DNA of 64,000 bases from Iris pallida (taxonomy: Eukaryota > Streptophyta > Magnoliopsida > Asparagales > Iridaceae), in assembly GCA_029216955.1 (NCBI GenBank), contig JANAVB010006999.1, positions 399,853-463,852 on the forward strand. Reading direction: 5' to 3'. The position numbers and the translations under genes are program-made. Positions 45,180 through 57,449 of the stretch are shown here, piece after piece. The notes beneath the pieces were generated by a model. That model was not told the DNA's origin. It did not search any database and worked only from the letters and a program-made list of their open reading frames with translations. The first letter of the stretch is position 1. Every line of letters begins with the position of its first letter.

Positions 45180-45410
45180 CGACTTAACTTGCGGGACGTG
45201 CGAAGGCTATGCCAAGCCTTGCGAGACGTACGAAGGCTATGCCAAGCCTTGCGGGACAGGACCGTGCATGCTTTACTAGCATGCATGCGGGCGACGCCTA
45301 TGACTTAGGCTATTTCAAGTGTTGGGATAAAATGACGGGACCGTGCATGCTTTTCAAGCATTCACGCAGGCGACGCCTATGACTTAGGCTATTTCAAGTG
45401 TCGGAACAAC
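45180..45410. repeat. two adjacent tandem duplications in F
   Basis: First, a unit of about 38 bp with CGAAGGCTATGCCAAGCCTT twice. Then a unit of about 85 bp with GACCGTGCATGCTTT and GGCGACGCCTATGACTTAGG twice. Confidence 0.85.
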
Positions 45411-48093
45411 TTAGCAACTTAAGCCAACTTCCTTCTCCCAAGCCACGGGATCGAAGGATCGAGTGTCATTTGAAAGCACGCTGAGCCAACTTCTAAGCAG
45501 ACCGTGGGACCATTTTCCATGTTCTAAGACATTCTGACGGGTCAGGATTATTCCCTTTGCTATGTGCGTTCGTAGCTTTTAGATTAGCCTACTTGTGCAA
45601 GTTGAAAACATTGCGAGTTATTATGTGAAGACTAAGATGAGGCAAGTTCACCGAAACTACCCCACCTGAGCGAGGAGTCGCCTCGACCGAGCCAGCCTTC
45701 GAGCAGCCGTTGTAAGGCTAAGTTCAACGTCGTTGGCGTTTCGATTCCTCCGATTGACTTTGCGGGTCGGGGCACTACATTCGCTGTCGTAGCACACGTA
45801 CGACCGAGGTGATTAGCTCGCCCTCCTCTTTGTATTTTCATTCCTTTATACATATGCTTGCCATTGTATTTGAACTTGGAAATGGTTTGTGAACTTGGAG
45901 GATGAGTTCATTCAAATGGAACTTGTCACATGCCCCGGCCCCTTCACTTCACAGCATGCCATTCTCATGTTTCCCCTTCATTTGGATGTAGCAAAAGGTG
46001 TTGTTTTATTTTCCATGTTCCCTTCACTTATGAGACACACATGCTCCCATATTCACTTGCCAAACCCAAAATACATGTGTTACGGTAGCTAGGTTCAAGC
46101 CTTTAATTTGTTATTATGAATGTATTTCCTTTACTTGCCTCTTTTGTGTGGATGTCCTTGTTAAATTTAACAATAGGTTTCATTGCCATGTTACTTCATG
46201 TGTTAGAATAATTTTAGGTGATTGTTTATTTGCTAAGTTTTTCCTTCACATTAGGACACATCATGTTATTCACTTATCACCAATCTTATATATATATATA
46301 TATATATACATATTACACACGGCGTGAAGTCCCATTTCACTTGCTCCCTTGCATAAATACGATGCACAGTAAGTGTGCCTCATCGTTTTCATATTCATAC
46401 GCCATGTTTTCCTTGCTTAATATATATATCCTATATATAATTCCTAATATGTATATATAGCCTATATAATTTTCCCTCTCTATATATATTCTTATATATA
46501 TAATTTCTCGTATACATTCCGTATACATACACTTATATATATACTTGTTTTATATGCATACTCCTTATATATATTTTCTTTATATATATATGGCATATAT
46601 CTTTCCTTGTGAGCACACACAAACTAGACGTCTCACATACTTTGGATTGTGCACAAGTTATACGTGAATAATATTGTGTATAAGTTATACATGGGAATCC
46701 ACACACCTTGTCACATTTCTTCTATGTTTACCATAACCCTCTTATATATATTTTGTATACGTTTATATACACGTAAGTACGTATATATGTATACACAACG
46801 TTGTGTGTGAATAGATATGTAAATCATGAAAGCTTGTTTAGCTTATCGTGAGCCGTGGTTGTGTATTTATAGGTGCTCTGGACGATACGATCTTGATTAC
46901 GGAGCCCGGATCTTCGCTTGCGCCTCCTGGAGTTTCAGGCAAGCATACCTTGCATTGTATTACTCGTTTATTTCATTCACTTTTATATATTGCACACTTG
47001 GTAGTGTGGGCGTAGTTGTGTGTTCGAGAGATGTCTCGGATACAGTCGATGACGACATTGTCATCGAGGTTCATGTACTTGACTTAGTCCTAGGTGACAT
47101 CCCTAAGTTGTGGAATCATAGTCATGATTCCTATAACATTGACACGTGTTACGACACGGCACTGAGTGAGTTCATACCATGGCAGGGGCTTGCGCATCTG
47201 GCTAGCTACCAGTGCAAAGGGTTCGTGCTCTGGTACATAGAATGGTTAGGTTGTGTCTAGTTATTGTGACCTTGCATTGAGAGTCGGGATGTTCAAGTGG
47301 CGGATACGACTTGTACAATTTCGAAGGGCAGGGGAAGACAATTAGTAGGCGTATGGGACAGACAACATTCAGTAAGGGCCCTTGTAGGCTCAGTGTTACC
47401 CGGTGGGGCCTCGGCTCGTGATCCGACGTCGGCCCGTGCTTCGACGCCAATCCTTATTTACCTACCCATACGTACTAGGGTTGTCTTCAAAGTGCATTCA
47501 CTTAGCTGGTTAGTTCACCCTTTACAGTTATTCAGTATTTACTTTATGGCATGTTTCCTCTGTATCTTGCTATGTCCCCTGAGGACCTGGTTGCTTTCCA
47601 GATTTAGACGAGCATTTGCAGTTAACTGGGTGCAAACAGGGACTTGAGACAGGACTTGCTGCAGAAGACGACGAGGTGCTTCCTGAGGAGTTTCCTTGAC
47701 TCAAGGTATGGTGTTGTTTAGGTTATGAGCATCATTATCTAGTTAGTCGATGCTCATGACTAGTTATCTTTCTGCTTTCGGTATTTTCATTCAGTGTTGT
47801 ACTCCGTGGGCTTGTACCCACCAGACTATTCAGTTGTATTTATTTCAGACTCCATGTTATTTCCAGTTTTTATATTTTAGCATTACTTTTTTTGTTCATG
47901 CGGGTGAGATCTAGATGTTACCACTTGCCTATGTAGTATAGTTATTTTTACAATGTAGTACGCCTAAGTGAGTCCATTAAATTGGGCAGCTCACTCTAGG
48001 TCGTATCAGCTCACTCTAGGTCGTATGAGTACAGCTGGCATGTCTACGTTCTTAGTCCTACGTATTTTGGGACTAGGGCGTTACATGTTTTTG

Positions 48094-48111
48094 TGGTGGC
48101 CCATGCAGGTC
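48094..48111 (+). promoter_or_regulatory. E primer-binding site, tRNA-Ile(AAU) type
   Basis: TGGTGGCCCATGCAGGTC, a perfect 18-base match as in A and B, 8 bases after GTTACA at 48085. Confidence 0.8.
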
Positions 48112-48254
48112 AAGATAAATTGTTTGGTTACTTTACCGTACCAAGCAAGTCTGCGTATAGGATTAGAAGTCTAGGATCTCATCCACATACTTGACCTCTT
48201 TCCTTGATTTTATCTACCGTTTGACTCATCAATTGCCTCTTGCTTGCTTCCTTC

Positions 48255-51144
48255 TGTGAAACCCAGTTTTGAATGTGAAATATTATTATTAGTATTATAA
48301 AATTATTACTATTATTATTATTATTATTTATGAGCTTTAGAAATTAATTTCAAAATTTATTATGGTTTTGATTGCTGACCCGCACCGAGCCCGGACCAGC
48401 TTCCCGAAACCCAGACCCAACCAGAACCCTCTCCTTTCTTTTGAATTCTGATTTTTTTGCTTTTAAAAAAAAATAATATTATTTTTTCTTGAGTTGGTCC
48501 ACGTTGGACCAACTCTTCTCATTCCCCTCCCACACGTTTGTTTCCCTCTTTTCCTTACGTTACTCCCTACTTCTCTCCCCACAACTCCTCACAGCCACAA
48601 CCCCCAACTCCACTCCACCTTATAACTCCCATCCCACCATCACCACCTTTCATCCCAACTTCCCTTTTCTCTCCCTCACGAACACCCAAACCCCACTTCC
48701 CTCCTTCCCGAAGCCCCTCACTCGCGGATTCGAGCCCCGCAACTTCCGTTGGCCTCCTCCCCGACCGATCCAGCCCGCGCGGCGCACCTCCCCGCGCAGC
48801 CGTCTCCCGCCGTCGGCTCCTTCAGCCGCCCGACCCCCTGGCCCCAGCGCGTTCCCCACCGTGCTACGCCCGTCCTTCCCGGCTTCCCCCACGGTTTCCC
48901 CGGCCGCCCGGACCCCGCAGCGCCGACCCTAGCTCCGGCCCTGCCCGGCGCGCCTCTGGCGTCCGACCCCGACGGCTCCGGCGCCCCTTCGTCGGCGTTC
49001 TTCGCCGGCGCAGCCCCTGTGCAGCGCCCCGACGTGTTTCCCGGCGCCCTTCGCTGTCAGCGTTCAGCGCTGACCGCCTCCTTCTGGCTTTTTCGAGTCC
49101 AGGCGTGCCCTAGCCGGACTCCGAGTCTGTTCTTTGTTCCAGTGACCCGCTGCCCCGACGATTTCTCCTGCTGTCCGTGATTATTTCTTTCCTTTAATCA
49201 TCTGAGAGCTCTAGCCGAGCAACCCGAGGTATAACCCCTGTCCCGTCCCATTTTCATATAGTCTGTGATGAGAATGGTCCTCAATTCCCTCCTGGGAATT
49301 CGGTTTTTAGCGACGTCGTATTTTTTGGAACCTTCGGAAAGGTTCTGTTGGTTGTTTGGATTTTCCGGAACTTTTCGGAAATTGGTTTTTGGTATATTTT
49401 AGCCTCCGGATATTTCCGGTATTGTGCTGTGGCGTTTTTGGTTGAATTCGGACTTCCGAAATTATTTCGGATCGTTCCGAATTAATCTGTGGATTGGTTG
49501 TGGATTTATTTTATATATATATTTTGGGATTCCCTGGTTTGGGATTTGCAGGAAAGATTATCGGTATATTTCCCAGTTTTTGGGTTGACCAAAAATAGTG
49601 GAAATGCTGCCGAATTTTTCCGTAAATTTAAAGTATATTTTAAAAACGATTTTAAAATGGATTTCGGAATTATATATTTAATATTTGGATTTTGGGCGAC
49701 GACCGTATCGGTCAATGGGCCCCGGCTAAGTGCAAACGAAACCGGCTTCGCCCGGACGTTGAGGCATTAGCCTAGTCGACGATTGGACCATATCTGAGAC
49801 TAGTTCATATTTACTTTATTTTTTATTATTTATTTAATTTATTTAAAAGTTTAAGAACTAACGGCCGTTTCTGTCTTATTTCAATTTATGTAAATAAATT
49901 GTAATGGGCATAAGCCCAGCTGGTTGTTGGTTCTGTAACTGTAATTTGGTAGCGTAGGATTTTTGGTTATTTGCTGATTTTGCGAGTTTTTGTAGCATAC
50001 GAATAAATTTAATAAAAGTTATTTTCATATAAAAATTAATAAAGATTTTCTCACCTAAAATCTACAAGTTTTAATATTAACTAACGATCATGTATTTCTC
50101 ACTAAAATAAGAAATTTAGTTTTATATTTATAATTATAAAAATACAAAGTTTTAATCAATTAATTTGGTATCGACGAATTTTCCCCAAAATACAAAGTTT
50201 AAACGATCTTTCCCTCGTTATTAATCCAACGCATCAATAATCGTGTTTTTGTTTGTGTTTTGTTAATAAAGAATTAAAATTGCTTAGGACACAATTAGAG
50301 TTTTCAACTAGCGTAGTTAGATTGGTAACCCTGGATTCTGAGTCAACTTCTCGAATGTAGGATTTCGAGGACGAGTCTAAATCCCATCTCGAAGTCTTCA
50401 TCCCTTCAAGTCCTGTCCATTTGAGGTAAGTACATTTTGTGTTAGTTTACAGTTATTTAATAATCGCCTTACTGCAAGTTTAAACCACGATGCAACACGG
50501 AACTCTCCCTGAGAGCATTGACTGTAACTACTGTAACTGTTTGGGGACTGGGGGAGTAGTGTAATGAGTATGACCACATCCAAACTACTGTAACTACTGT
50601 AACTATTAGCTTACCCCTCATACACACGGGAATAAGTCGTATCTGAACTGTAACAAACCCAAGCCGGTCATATTCATTGCCTATTCAAATCACACTGTTT
50701 TACTGTTAGAAAACTGTTCATTTCTAAATTGTTTAAAAGTGCATGATTCTATTATTATTTCAACTGTCAAATTAGCATGAATTGTACTTTGCTCCCTCCT
50801 GACTGGAGACCCAACATTTTAGGTATCACTGATGAGGCTTTGTTCCGCGATATTTTCCGAGGTCCCAACTAGAGGACGATGATCCCGAGACTGATGAGCT
50901 GGTTGTCTAGATTTTTCTTCTTCTCTTATAATTCATGATATTTGTGGAAAACAATGTATTTCAGATGTATCTTTCATTTTATTGTAAATTTTTTTAAAAC
51001 TATTCGAATTATTAAAGTTGTGACAATTAGACTGTGTTGTTTATTTACCTGCATGAGTGATACAGCTTACTGCCGCCGTCTCAACAACGGTGCAGGCTGG
51101 GCATGATCCGATTCGACCCAAGAAATTGGGACCGGATCGTGACA
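48255..51144 (+). repeat. C left LTR (2890 bp)
   Basis: Begins with an (ATT)n-rich stretch after TGTGAAACCCAGTTTTGAA. It has a very C-rich block (48520-49180) with long non-gene frames. It shares with B the words GGCGACGACCGTA, GACGTTGAGGCAT and TAGGTATCACTGATGAGGCT. Confidence 0.93.
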
Positions 51145-51153
51145 TGTTTTTAG

Positions 51154-51171
51154 TGGTGGCTCATGCAGGTC
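51154..51171 (+). promoter_or_regulatory. C primer-binding site, tRNA-Ile(AAU) type, one mismatch
   Basis: TGGTGGCTCATGCAGGTC differs from the A/B/E site by a single C-to-T change. It lies 9 bases after the left LTR. Confidence 0.75.
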
Positions 51172-51599
51172 AGAACAACAACTTAGGAAAACATATCTAG
51201 AAATAATTAGAACACTAGAACATTGATTTGTCACAACATAGGTCCGAATTATATACATAAATATTTTTGTTTGATTATAGACTGGTAGGATACCTTGCTT
51301 ATGTTTGGATACCTTGCTTATGTTTGCATCCTAAACCTTCCAGAGAACGACCATTGACAAGACCAATCCTGCTGGCGATGAGTTGTCATCTCCGGATCAT
51401 ACCCCATCTCCTCAACCAAGTTCTCGCAGCTGATTGACCGTCCCCATATTTCATCCAGTAAAGTTTTCACTACACTGGCAATTCCTACCTCTTCTCAAAC
51501 TGAGTTGCATTTCCTGGGTGAAGTACCCATTCCTGTTGCTCTACCAGTACCAGCAAACACCTCCCAAATGTTGCCCTATTTCAAGAAATCCTGGAGTTC

Positions 51600-52013
51600 C
51601 AGAAAGCTCAAGATGAAGCCCAGCAGGAACAGATGAATATCACGAAAGAAGACATGAAGAACGTCGATGAGGTAGCCTTAGCTATCTTAAACCAAGTTGG
51701 AGCGGAACCTCGTTCTAGGAGGGATACCCCTGAATCTAGAAGATATTTGGGCCCTATCAAGTACTCTACTTTCCGGCAGTCTTGTCGTAAGAGGCTATTG
51801 GCTTGTGACTACTGCAAGAGGCCTGATCATCAGGCCGTTAGTTGCCACAAGAGATTGGGACAATATTTGGCATGTGGATCTGCTGAACATCGGATAAAGG
51901 ACTGCCCCTTATCTTTCCATCAAACCATAGCACATATTCCAGCAATACCTGTTAGGTCACAACCTAGGGACTCTTTCTATCCAGCATACCTTGCCTCCTA
52001 CAATAAGGCATGA
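51600..52013 (+). pseudogene. C gag remnant with zinc knuckles
   Basis: The longest frame starts at 51633 and has 126 codons. It lacks a capsid domain, so it is a shortened gag. First knuckle CDYCKRPDHQAVSC is complete. In the second (YLACGSAEHRIKDC) the first Cys is replaced by Tyr; the matching position in B is CLACG. It ends in TGA at 52011. Confidence 0.7.
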
Positions 52014-52404
52014 TGCAGACTCGAGGTTCATAGAAGATGAAGCAGTTGGAGACTGCTCATGCAAGAGCCAGAACCATGAAGAATAGTACCTAGGACTGCT
52101 GAATAGCATTTTCTATTTTTATAAGAAGTTGTAACAGGATGTCCTTAGATCAATCATGAGAGTTTTTGCTGTAATTCTCCACATGAATAAACTTCTTAGT
52201 TACACCTTTATGGTAGATGTATTCCCTGATAGTCTTCCCGGATTATCCCAGACATAGACACAAAGTTCACTATTGACCTAGTCCCCGGCTCTCCCCTATT
52301 TCTAAGGGATGCTACAGAGTCAACCTGAAGGAGGCCAAGTAGATGAAGGACCAGATCAATGAAGGCTCTAGGATTTATCCAGGATAGAACTTCATCCTAG
52401 GGAG

Positions 52405-54770
52405 CGTCTGTCTTGTTAGTGCACAAGAAGGATGGAACAGTACGGATGTGCATCGACTACCGGGCGCTGAACAATATCACCATCAAGAACAAGTACCCTC
52501 TGCCCCGGATCGATGACCTATTTGATCAATTGAGCGGAGCCAAGGTGTTTTCAAAGATTGATCTTAGATCTGGCTACCACCAGATCAGGGTCAGGAAGGA
52601 AGATATTCCCAAGACGGCATTCAACACCAAGTATGGGCAGTTTGAATTCTTGGTCATGCCGTTTGGACTGACGAATGCTCCTACTGGTTCATGAACCTTA
52701 TGAACAAGGTTTTCCATGAATACCTAGATCAATTGTCGTTGTCTTCATCGATGACATTCTGATCTATTCAAAGACGTAAGATGAGCACGAAGAGCACCTC
52801 AGGAAAGTTCTGAAAACTTTGAGGAAGGAGAAGTTGTATGGTAAGCTTTCCAAGTGTAAATTCTTTCTAGACAAGGTTGATTTTCTTGGCCATGTTGTCA
52901 CAGGAGAAAGAATTTCGGTGGATCCAAAGAAGATAGCCGCTGTTGAGAAGTGGTCTACCCAAGCTCAGTTGCTGAAATCAGGAGTTTTTTGGGCTTGGCT
53001 GGCTACTACCGAAAGTTCGTGAAAGGTTTTGCCAGAATTGCTGAGCCGATGACGAAGCTCACTCGGAAGAATGAAGAGTTCATCTGGACGGAAGATTGTC
53101 AGGCATCATTCGAGGAGCTGAAGAAGAGACTTACCACTGCACCAATCCTTGCGCTACCCGCAGGAACTGGTGGTTTCTCAATCTACAGTGATGCCTCAGG
53201 TAAAGGACTGGGTTACGTTCTTCAACAACATGGAAAAGTGATTGCTTATGCATCTAGGCAATTACGGACTCATGAGAAAAACTATCCCACACATGATTTG
53301 GAGCTTGCAGCAGGTGATATTTGTATTGAAGTTATGGAAGCAATACCTTTATGGAGAGAGAGTAGAAATATTTACAGACCACAAGTATGATTTCACTTAG
53401 AAGAAGCTGGATGCTGATCCATTGTTGATGAAGTTGCAAGTGAGCTCAAGTCTGATGGACAAAAATCAAGGAGACGCAGTTTCAAGTCGAGACACTTTGT
53501 AAACTTAGAGATCAAGTGCTGGCAGGAACACTTGAAGGATTCTCAATCGCCATCGACGGAGCACTGAAGAATGGTACGAGGCTTTGCGTACCAACTGGCG
53601 AACTGAGGAACGAGCTGATGCAAGAAGCGCACCAGTCGCAGTACTCCATACATCCTGGAGCCAACAAAATGTACCGGGATATGCGTACAATAGTGTGGTG
53701 GTACGGAATGAAGAAGGACGTATCCAGGTATGTGGCTAGATGTTTGATTTGTCAACAAGTGAAGGCTAGCAGACAGAGACCAGCAGGACTATTGCAGCCG
53801 CTTGACATTCCGGAGTGGAAACGGGAGCACATAACAATGGATGTTGTGTCGGGACTGCCTCGATCCCAAGGAGGGAAGGATACCATTTGGGTTATCGTGG
53901 ACCGACTGACGAAGTCAGCTCACTTTATCCCTTTCAAGGTTGGTCTATCCACCAAGAAGTGGGTAGCACTGCGCATGCGGCACATCTACCAGATTCATGG
54001 AGTTCTGGTAAGTATCGTATCTGACAGAGATACTAGATTTACCTCTCACTTTTAGAAGAGTTTACATGACAGTCTGGGAACACAACTGGAGTTCAGCGCC
54101 GCTTACCACCCCAGACTGACGGACAATCAGAGAGAACAATATAGACGCTAGAAGACATGCGGAGATCCTGTGTCTTGGAATTTGGAGGGTCTTGGGAAGA
54201 CCATTTGTACTTGGTAGAATTCTCCTACAACAGCAGCTACCAAGCTAGTATCGGTATGACACCGTTCGAGGCACTCTATGGACGTCGTTGCCGCACTCCA
54301 TTTGTTTAGGACGACGTCTGAGAACGAGCGTTGCTTGGACCTGAGAAGGTGACCGATGCAGCAGAGAAGGTGAGAATGATCAGAGACAAGCTCAGGATTG
54401 TCCAAGACAGACAGAAGTATTGGGTTGATAGTAGTCGTCGACCAGAGAAGTTTGAAGAAGGAGATAGCATTTCTGTGAAGTTTTCTCATACCAGAGGAAC
54501 AATCAGTTTTGACGGAGCTGGAAATTGAGGCCAGGTACATCAGGCCATTTGAAGTTTTAAGACGAGTTGGAAGTAGCGTACCGGTTAGCTCTACCAGCTA
54601 ATCTTGAGAGTGTGCAACGTCTTCTATGTATCACAGCTCAGACGCTACATTCCGGATCCGAGTCACATATTCGATAATTCAGAGCTGAAGATTGGACTCA
54701 ACCTTTCAGTGCCAGAGAAACCAGTTGCAAGCGTAGTCAGAGGTGAGAAGAAGATCAGAATTTGAGCCAT
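52405..54770 (+). pseudogene. C pol pseudogene: RT, RNase H, integrase
   Basis: [21 protein letters not shown] near 52417, [15 protein letters not shown] near 52550, then a frameshift near 52690 and VVFIDDILIYSK near 52738 with the catalytic FIDD intact. RT tail and RNase [21 protein letters not shown] near 52985 and [15 protein letters not shown] near 53180, broken near 53320. Integrase: HPGANKMYRDM and CLICQQVKASRQRP (zinc finger), [15 protein letters not shown] near 53890, VSIVSDRDTRFTSHF then a stop near 54053. Later pieces continue in other frames to YIPDPSH near 54645 and end near 54765 without the chromodomain WE.E..M signature. Confidence 0.85.
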
Positions 54771-54885
54771 CACAGAACTCCTATTTCTTATCTTTTCGTT
54801 CTAAACTTGACTGATGCTGCTAAGTTAGCCTAGTTTTGCAAGCTATTTCTTTATCAAGCTTGATCATGACAATATTTTATTGGAT

Positions 54886-54962
54886 GCACCCACTAATATA
54901 TTGTCTAATCAGGACCGGTGCATGATGGTCTGATCAACCTCGTGTACTTTGGTTCGTCTTTG
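54886..54962 (+). other. conserved non-coding block before the polypurine region (copy in C)
   Basis: ATTGTCTAATCAG, then GACCGGTGCATGATGGTCTG and ATCAACC, then GTACTTTGGTTCG. Nearly the same text is found reversed in B (30396-30470) and in E (59477-59552), downstream of any coding frame. Function unknown. Confidence 0.7.
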
Positions 54963-57449
54963 TATTCTTTTTCTGCATGGATGATATCATAAATGAAGCT
55001 TGTCCCTAAACTGTCTCATCCACGACTGCCTTAGAAATTCTTATTGTTGGACCTGAGTTACGGGCGTAGTACCCGTACCTGTTTGATTCTCCTACCCTGC
55101 CTTTAATTTCGAGGACGAAATTTTCTAAGGAGGGAAGATTGTGAAACCCAGTTTTGAATGTGAAATATTATTATTATTATTATTATTAGTATTATAAAAT
55201 TATTACTATTATTATTATTATTATTTATGAGCTTTAAAAATTAATTTCAAAATTTATTATGGTTTTGATTGCTGACCCGCCCCGAGCCCGGACCAGCATC
55301 CCGAAACCCAGACCCAACCTGAACCCTCTCCTTTCTTTTGAATTCTGATTTTTTTTTTGCTTTTAAAAAAAAATTATTATTATTTTTCTTGAGTTGGTCC
55401 ACGTTGGACCAACTCTTCTCATTCCCCTCCCACACGTTTGTTTCCCTCTTTTCCTTACGTTACTCCCTACTTCTCTCCCCACAACTCCTCACAGCCACAA
55501 CCCCCAACTCCACTCCACCTTATAACTCCCATCCCACCATCACCACCTTTCATCCCAACTTCCCTTTCCTCTCCCTCACGAACACCCAAACCCCACTCCC
55601 CTCCTTCCCGAAGCCCCTCACTCGCGGATCCGAGCCCCGCAACTTCCGTCGGCCTCCTCCCCGACCGATCCAGCCCGCGCGGCGCCCCTCCCCGCGCAGC
55701 TGGCTCCCGCCGTCGGCTCCTTCAGCCGCCCGACCCCCTGGCCCCACCGCGCTACGCCCGTCCTCCCCGGCTTCCCCCGCGGTTTCCCCGGCCGCCCGGA
55801 CCCCGCAGTGCCGGCCCTAGCTCCGGCCCTGCCCGGCGCGCCTCCGGCGTCCGACCCCGACGCCTCGGGCGCCCCTTCGTCAGCGTTCTTCGCCGGTGCA
55901 GCCCCTGTGCAGCGCCCCGACGCATTTCCCGGCGCCCTTCGCTGTCAGCGTTCAGCGCTGACCACCTCCTTCTGGCTTTTCCGAGTCCAGGCGTGCCCTA
56001 GCCGGACTCTGAGTCTGTTCTTTGTTCCGGTGACACGCTGCCCCGACGATTTCTCCTGCTGTCCGTGATTATTTCTTTCCTTTAATCATCTGAAAGCTCT
56101 AGCTGAGCAACCCGAGGTATAACCCCTGTCCCGTCCCATTTTCATATAGTCTGTGATGAGAATGGTCCCCAATTCCCTCATGGGAATTCGGTTTTTAGCG
56201 GCGTCGTATTTTTCGGAACCTTCAGAAAGGTTCCGTTGGTTGTTTGGATTTTCCGGAACTTTTCGAAAATTGGTTTTTGGTATATTTTAGCCTCCGGATA
56301 TTTCCGGTATTGTGCTGTGGCATTTTTGGTTGAATTCGGACTTCCAAAATTATTTTGGATCGTTCCGAATTAATCTGTGGATTGGTTGTGGATTTATTTT
56401 ATATATATATTTTGGGATTCCCTGGTTTGGGATTTGCAGGAAAGATTATCGGCATATTTCCCAGTTTTTGGGTTGACCACAAATAGAGGAAATGCTGCCG
56501 GATTTTTCCGTAAATTTAAAGTATATTTTAAAAACGATTTTAAAATGGATTTCGGAATTATATATTTAATATTTGGATTTTGGGCGACGACCGTATCGGT
56601 TAATGGGCCCCGGCTAAGTGCAAACGAAACCGGCTTCGTCCGGACGTTGAGGCATTAGCCTAGTCGACGATTGGACCATATCTGAGACTAGTTCATATTT
56701 ACTTTATTTTTTATTATTTATTTAATTTATTTAAAAGTTTAAGAACTAACGGCCGTTTCTGTCTTATTTCAATTTATGTAAATAAATTGTAATGGGCATA
56801 AGCCCAGCTGGTTGTTGGTTCTGTAACTGTAATTTGGTAGCGTAGGATTTTTGGTTATTTGCTGATTTTGCGAGTTTTTGTAGCATACGAATAAATTTAA
56901 TAAAAGTTATTTTCATATAAAAATTAATAAAGATTTTCTCACCTAAAATCTACAAGTTTTAATATTAACTAACGATCATGTATTTCTCACTAAAATAAGA
57001 AATTTATTTTTATATTTATAATTATAAAAATACAAAGTTTTAATCAATTAATTTGGTATCGACGAATTTTCCCCAAAATATAAAGTTTAAATGATCTTTC
57101 CCTCGTTATTAATCCAACGCATCAATAATCGTGTTTTTGTTTGTGTTTTGTTAATAAAGAATTAAAATTGATTAGGACACAATTAGAGTTTTCAACTAGC
57201 GTAGTTAGATTGGTAACCCTGGATTCTGAGTCAACTTCTCGAATGTAGGATTTCGAGGACGAGTCTAAATCCCATCTCGAAGTCTTCATCCCTTCAAGTC
57301 CTGTCCATTTAAGGCAAGTACATTTTGTGTTAGTTTACAGTTATTTAATAATCGCTTTACTGCAAGTTTAAACCACGATGCAACACGGAACTCTCCCTGA
57401 GAGCATTGACTGTAACTACTGTAACTACTGTAACTGTTTGGGGACTGGG

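Larger units (their letters stand above)
43165..45779 (+). mobile_element. solo LTR F (2615 bp) inside E left LTR
   Basis: Starts TGTCACGCCCCG and ends GGGGCACTACA. The 5-bp target TTCGC stands on both sides (43160-43164 and 45780-45784). No primer site or coding region. It shares start and end motifs with D. It contains 54-bp repeats (44680-44828) and further short tandem repeats (45180-45410). Confidence 0.92.
41587..48085 (+). repeat. E left LTR, interrupted by solo LTR F (43165-45779)
   Basis: Contains a C-rich leader-like stretch (42440-43160) with long open frames on both strands (up to 327 codons) that have no domain and are compositional. A zone of TATATA runs lies at 46280-46600 and a small duplication, CAGCTCACTCTAGGTCGTAT, near 47987-48027. 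It ends 8 bases before the primer site. Confidence 0.75.

Noticed and set aside
46280..46600. dense TATATA motifs as promoters
   Set aside because: Low-complexity zone within E's left LTR; no single TATA box can be chosen.
48489..49180. Pro/Arg-rich frames of 143-191 codons, repeated at 55338-56068
   Set aside because: Same GC-rich block in both LTRs of C; frames overlap on all phases.
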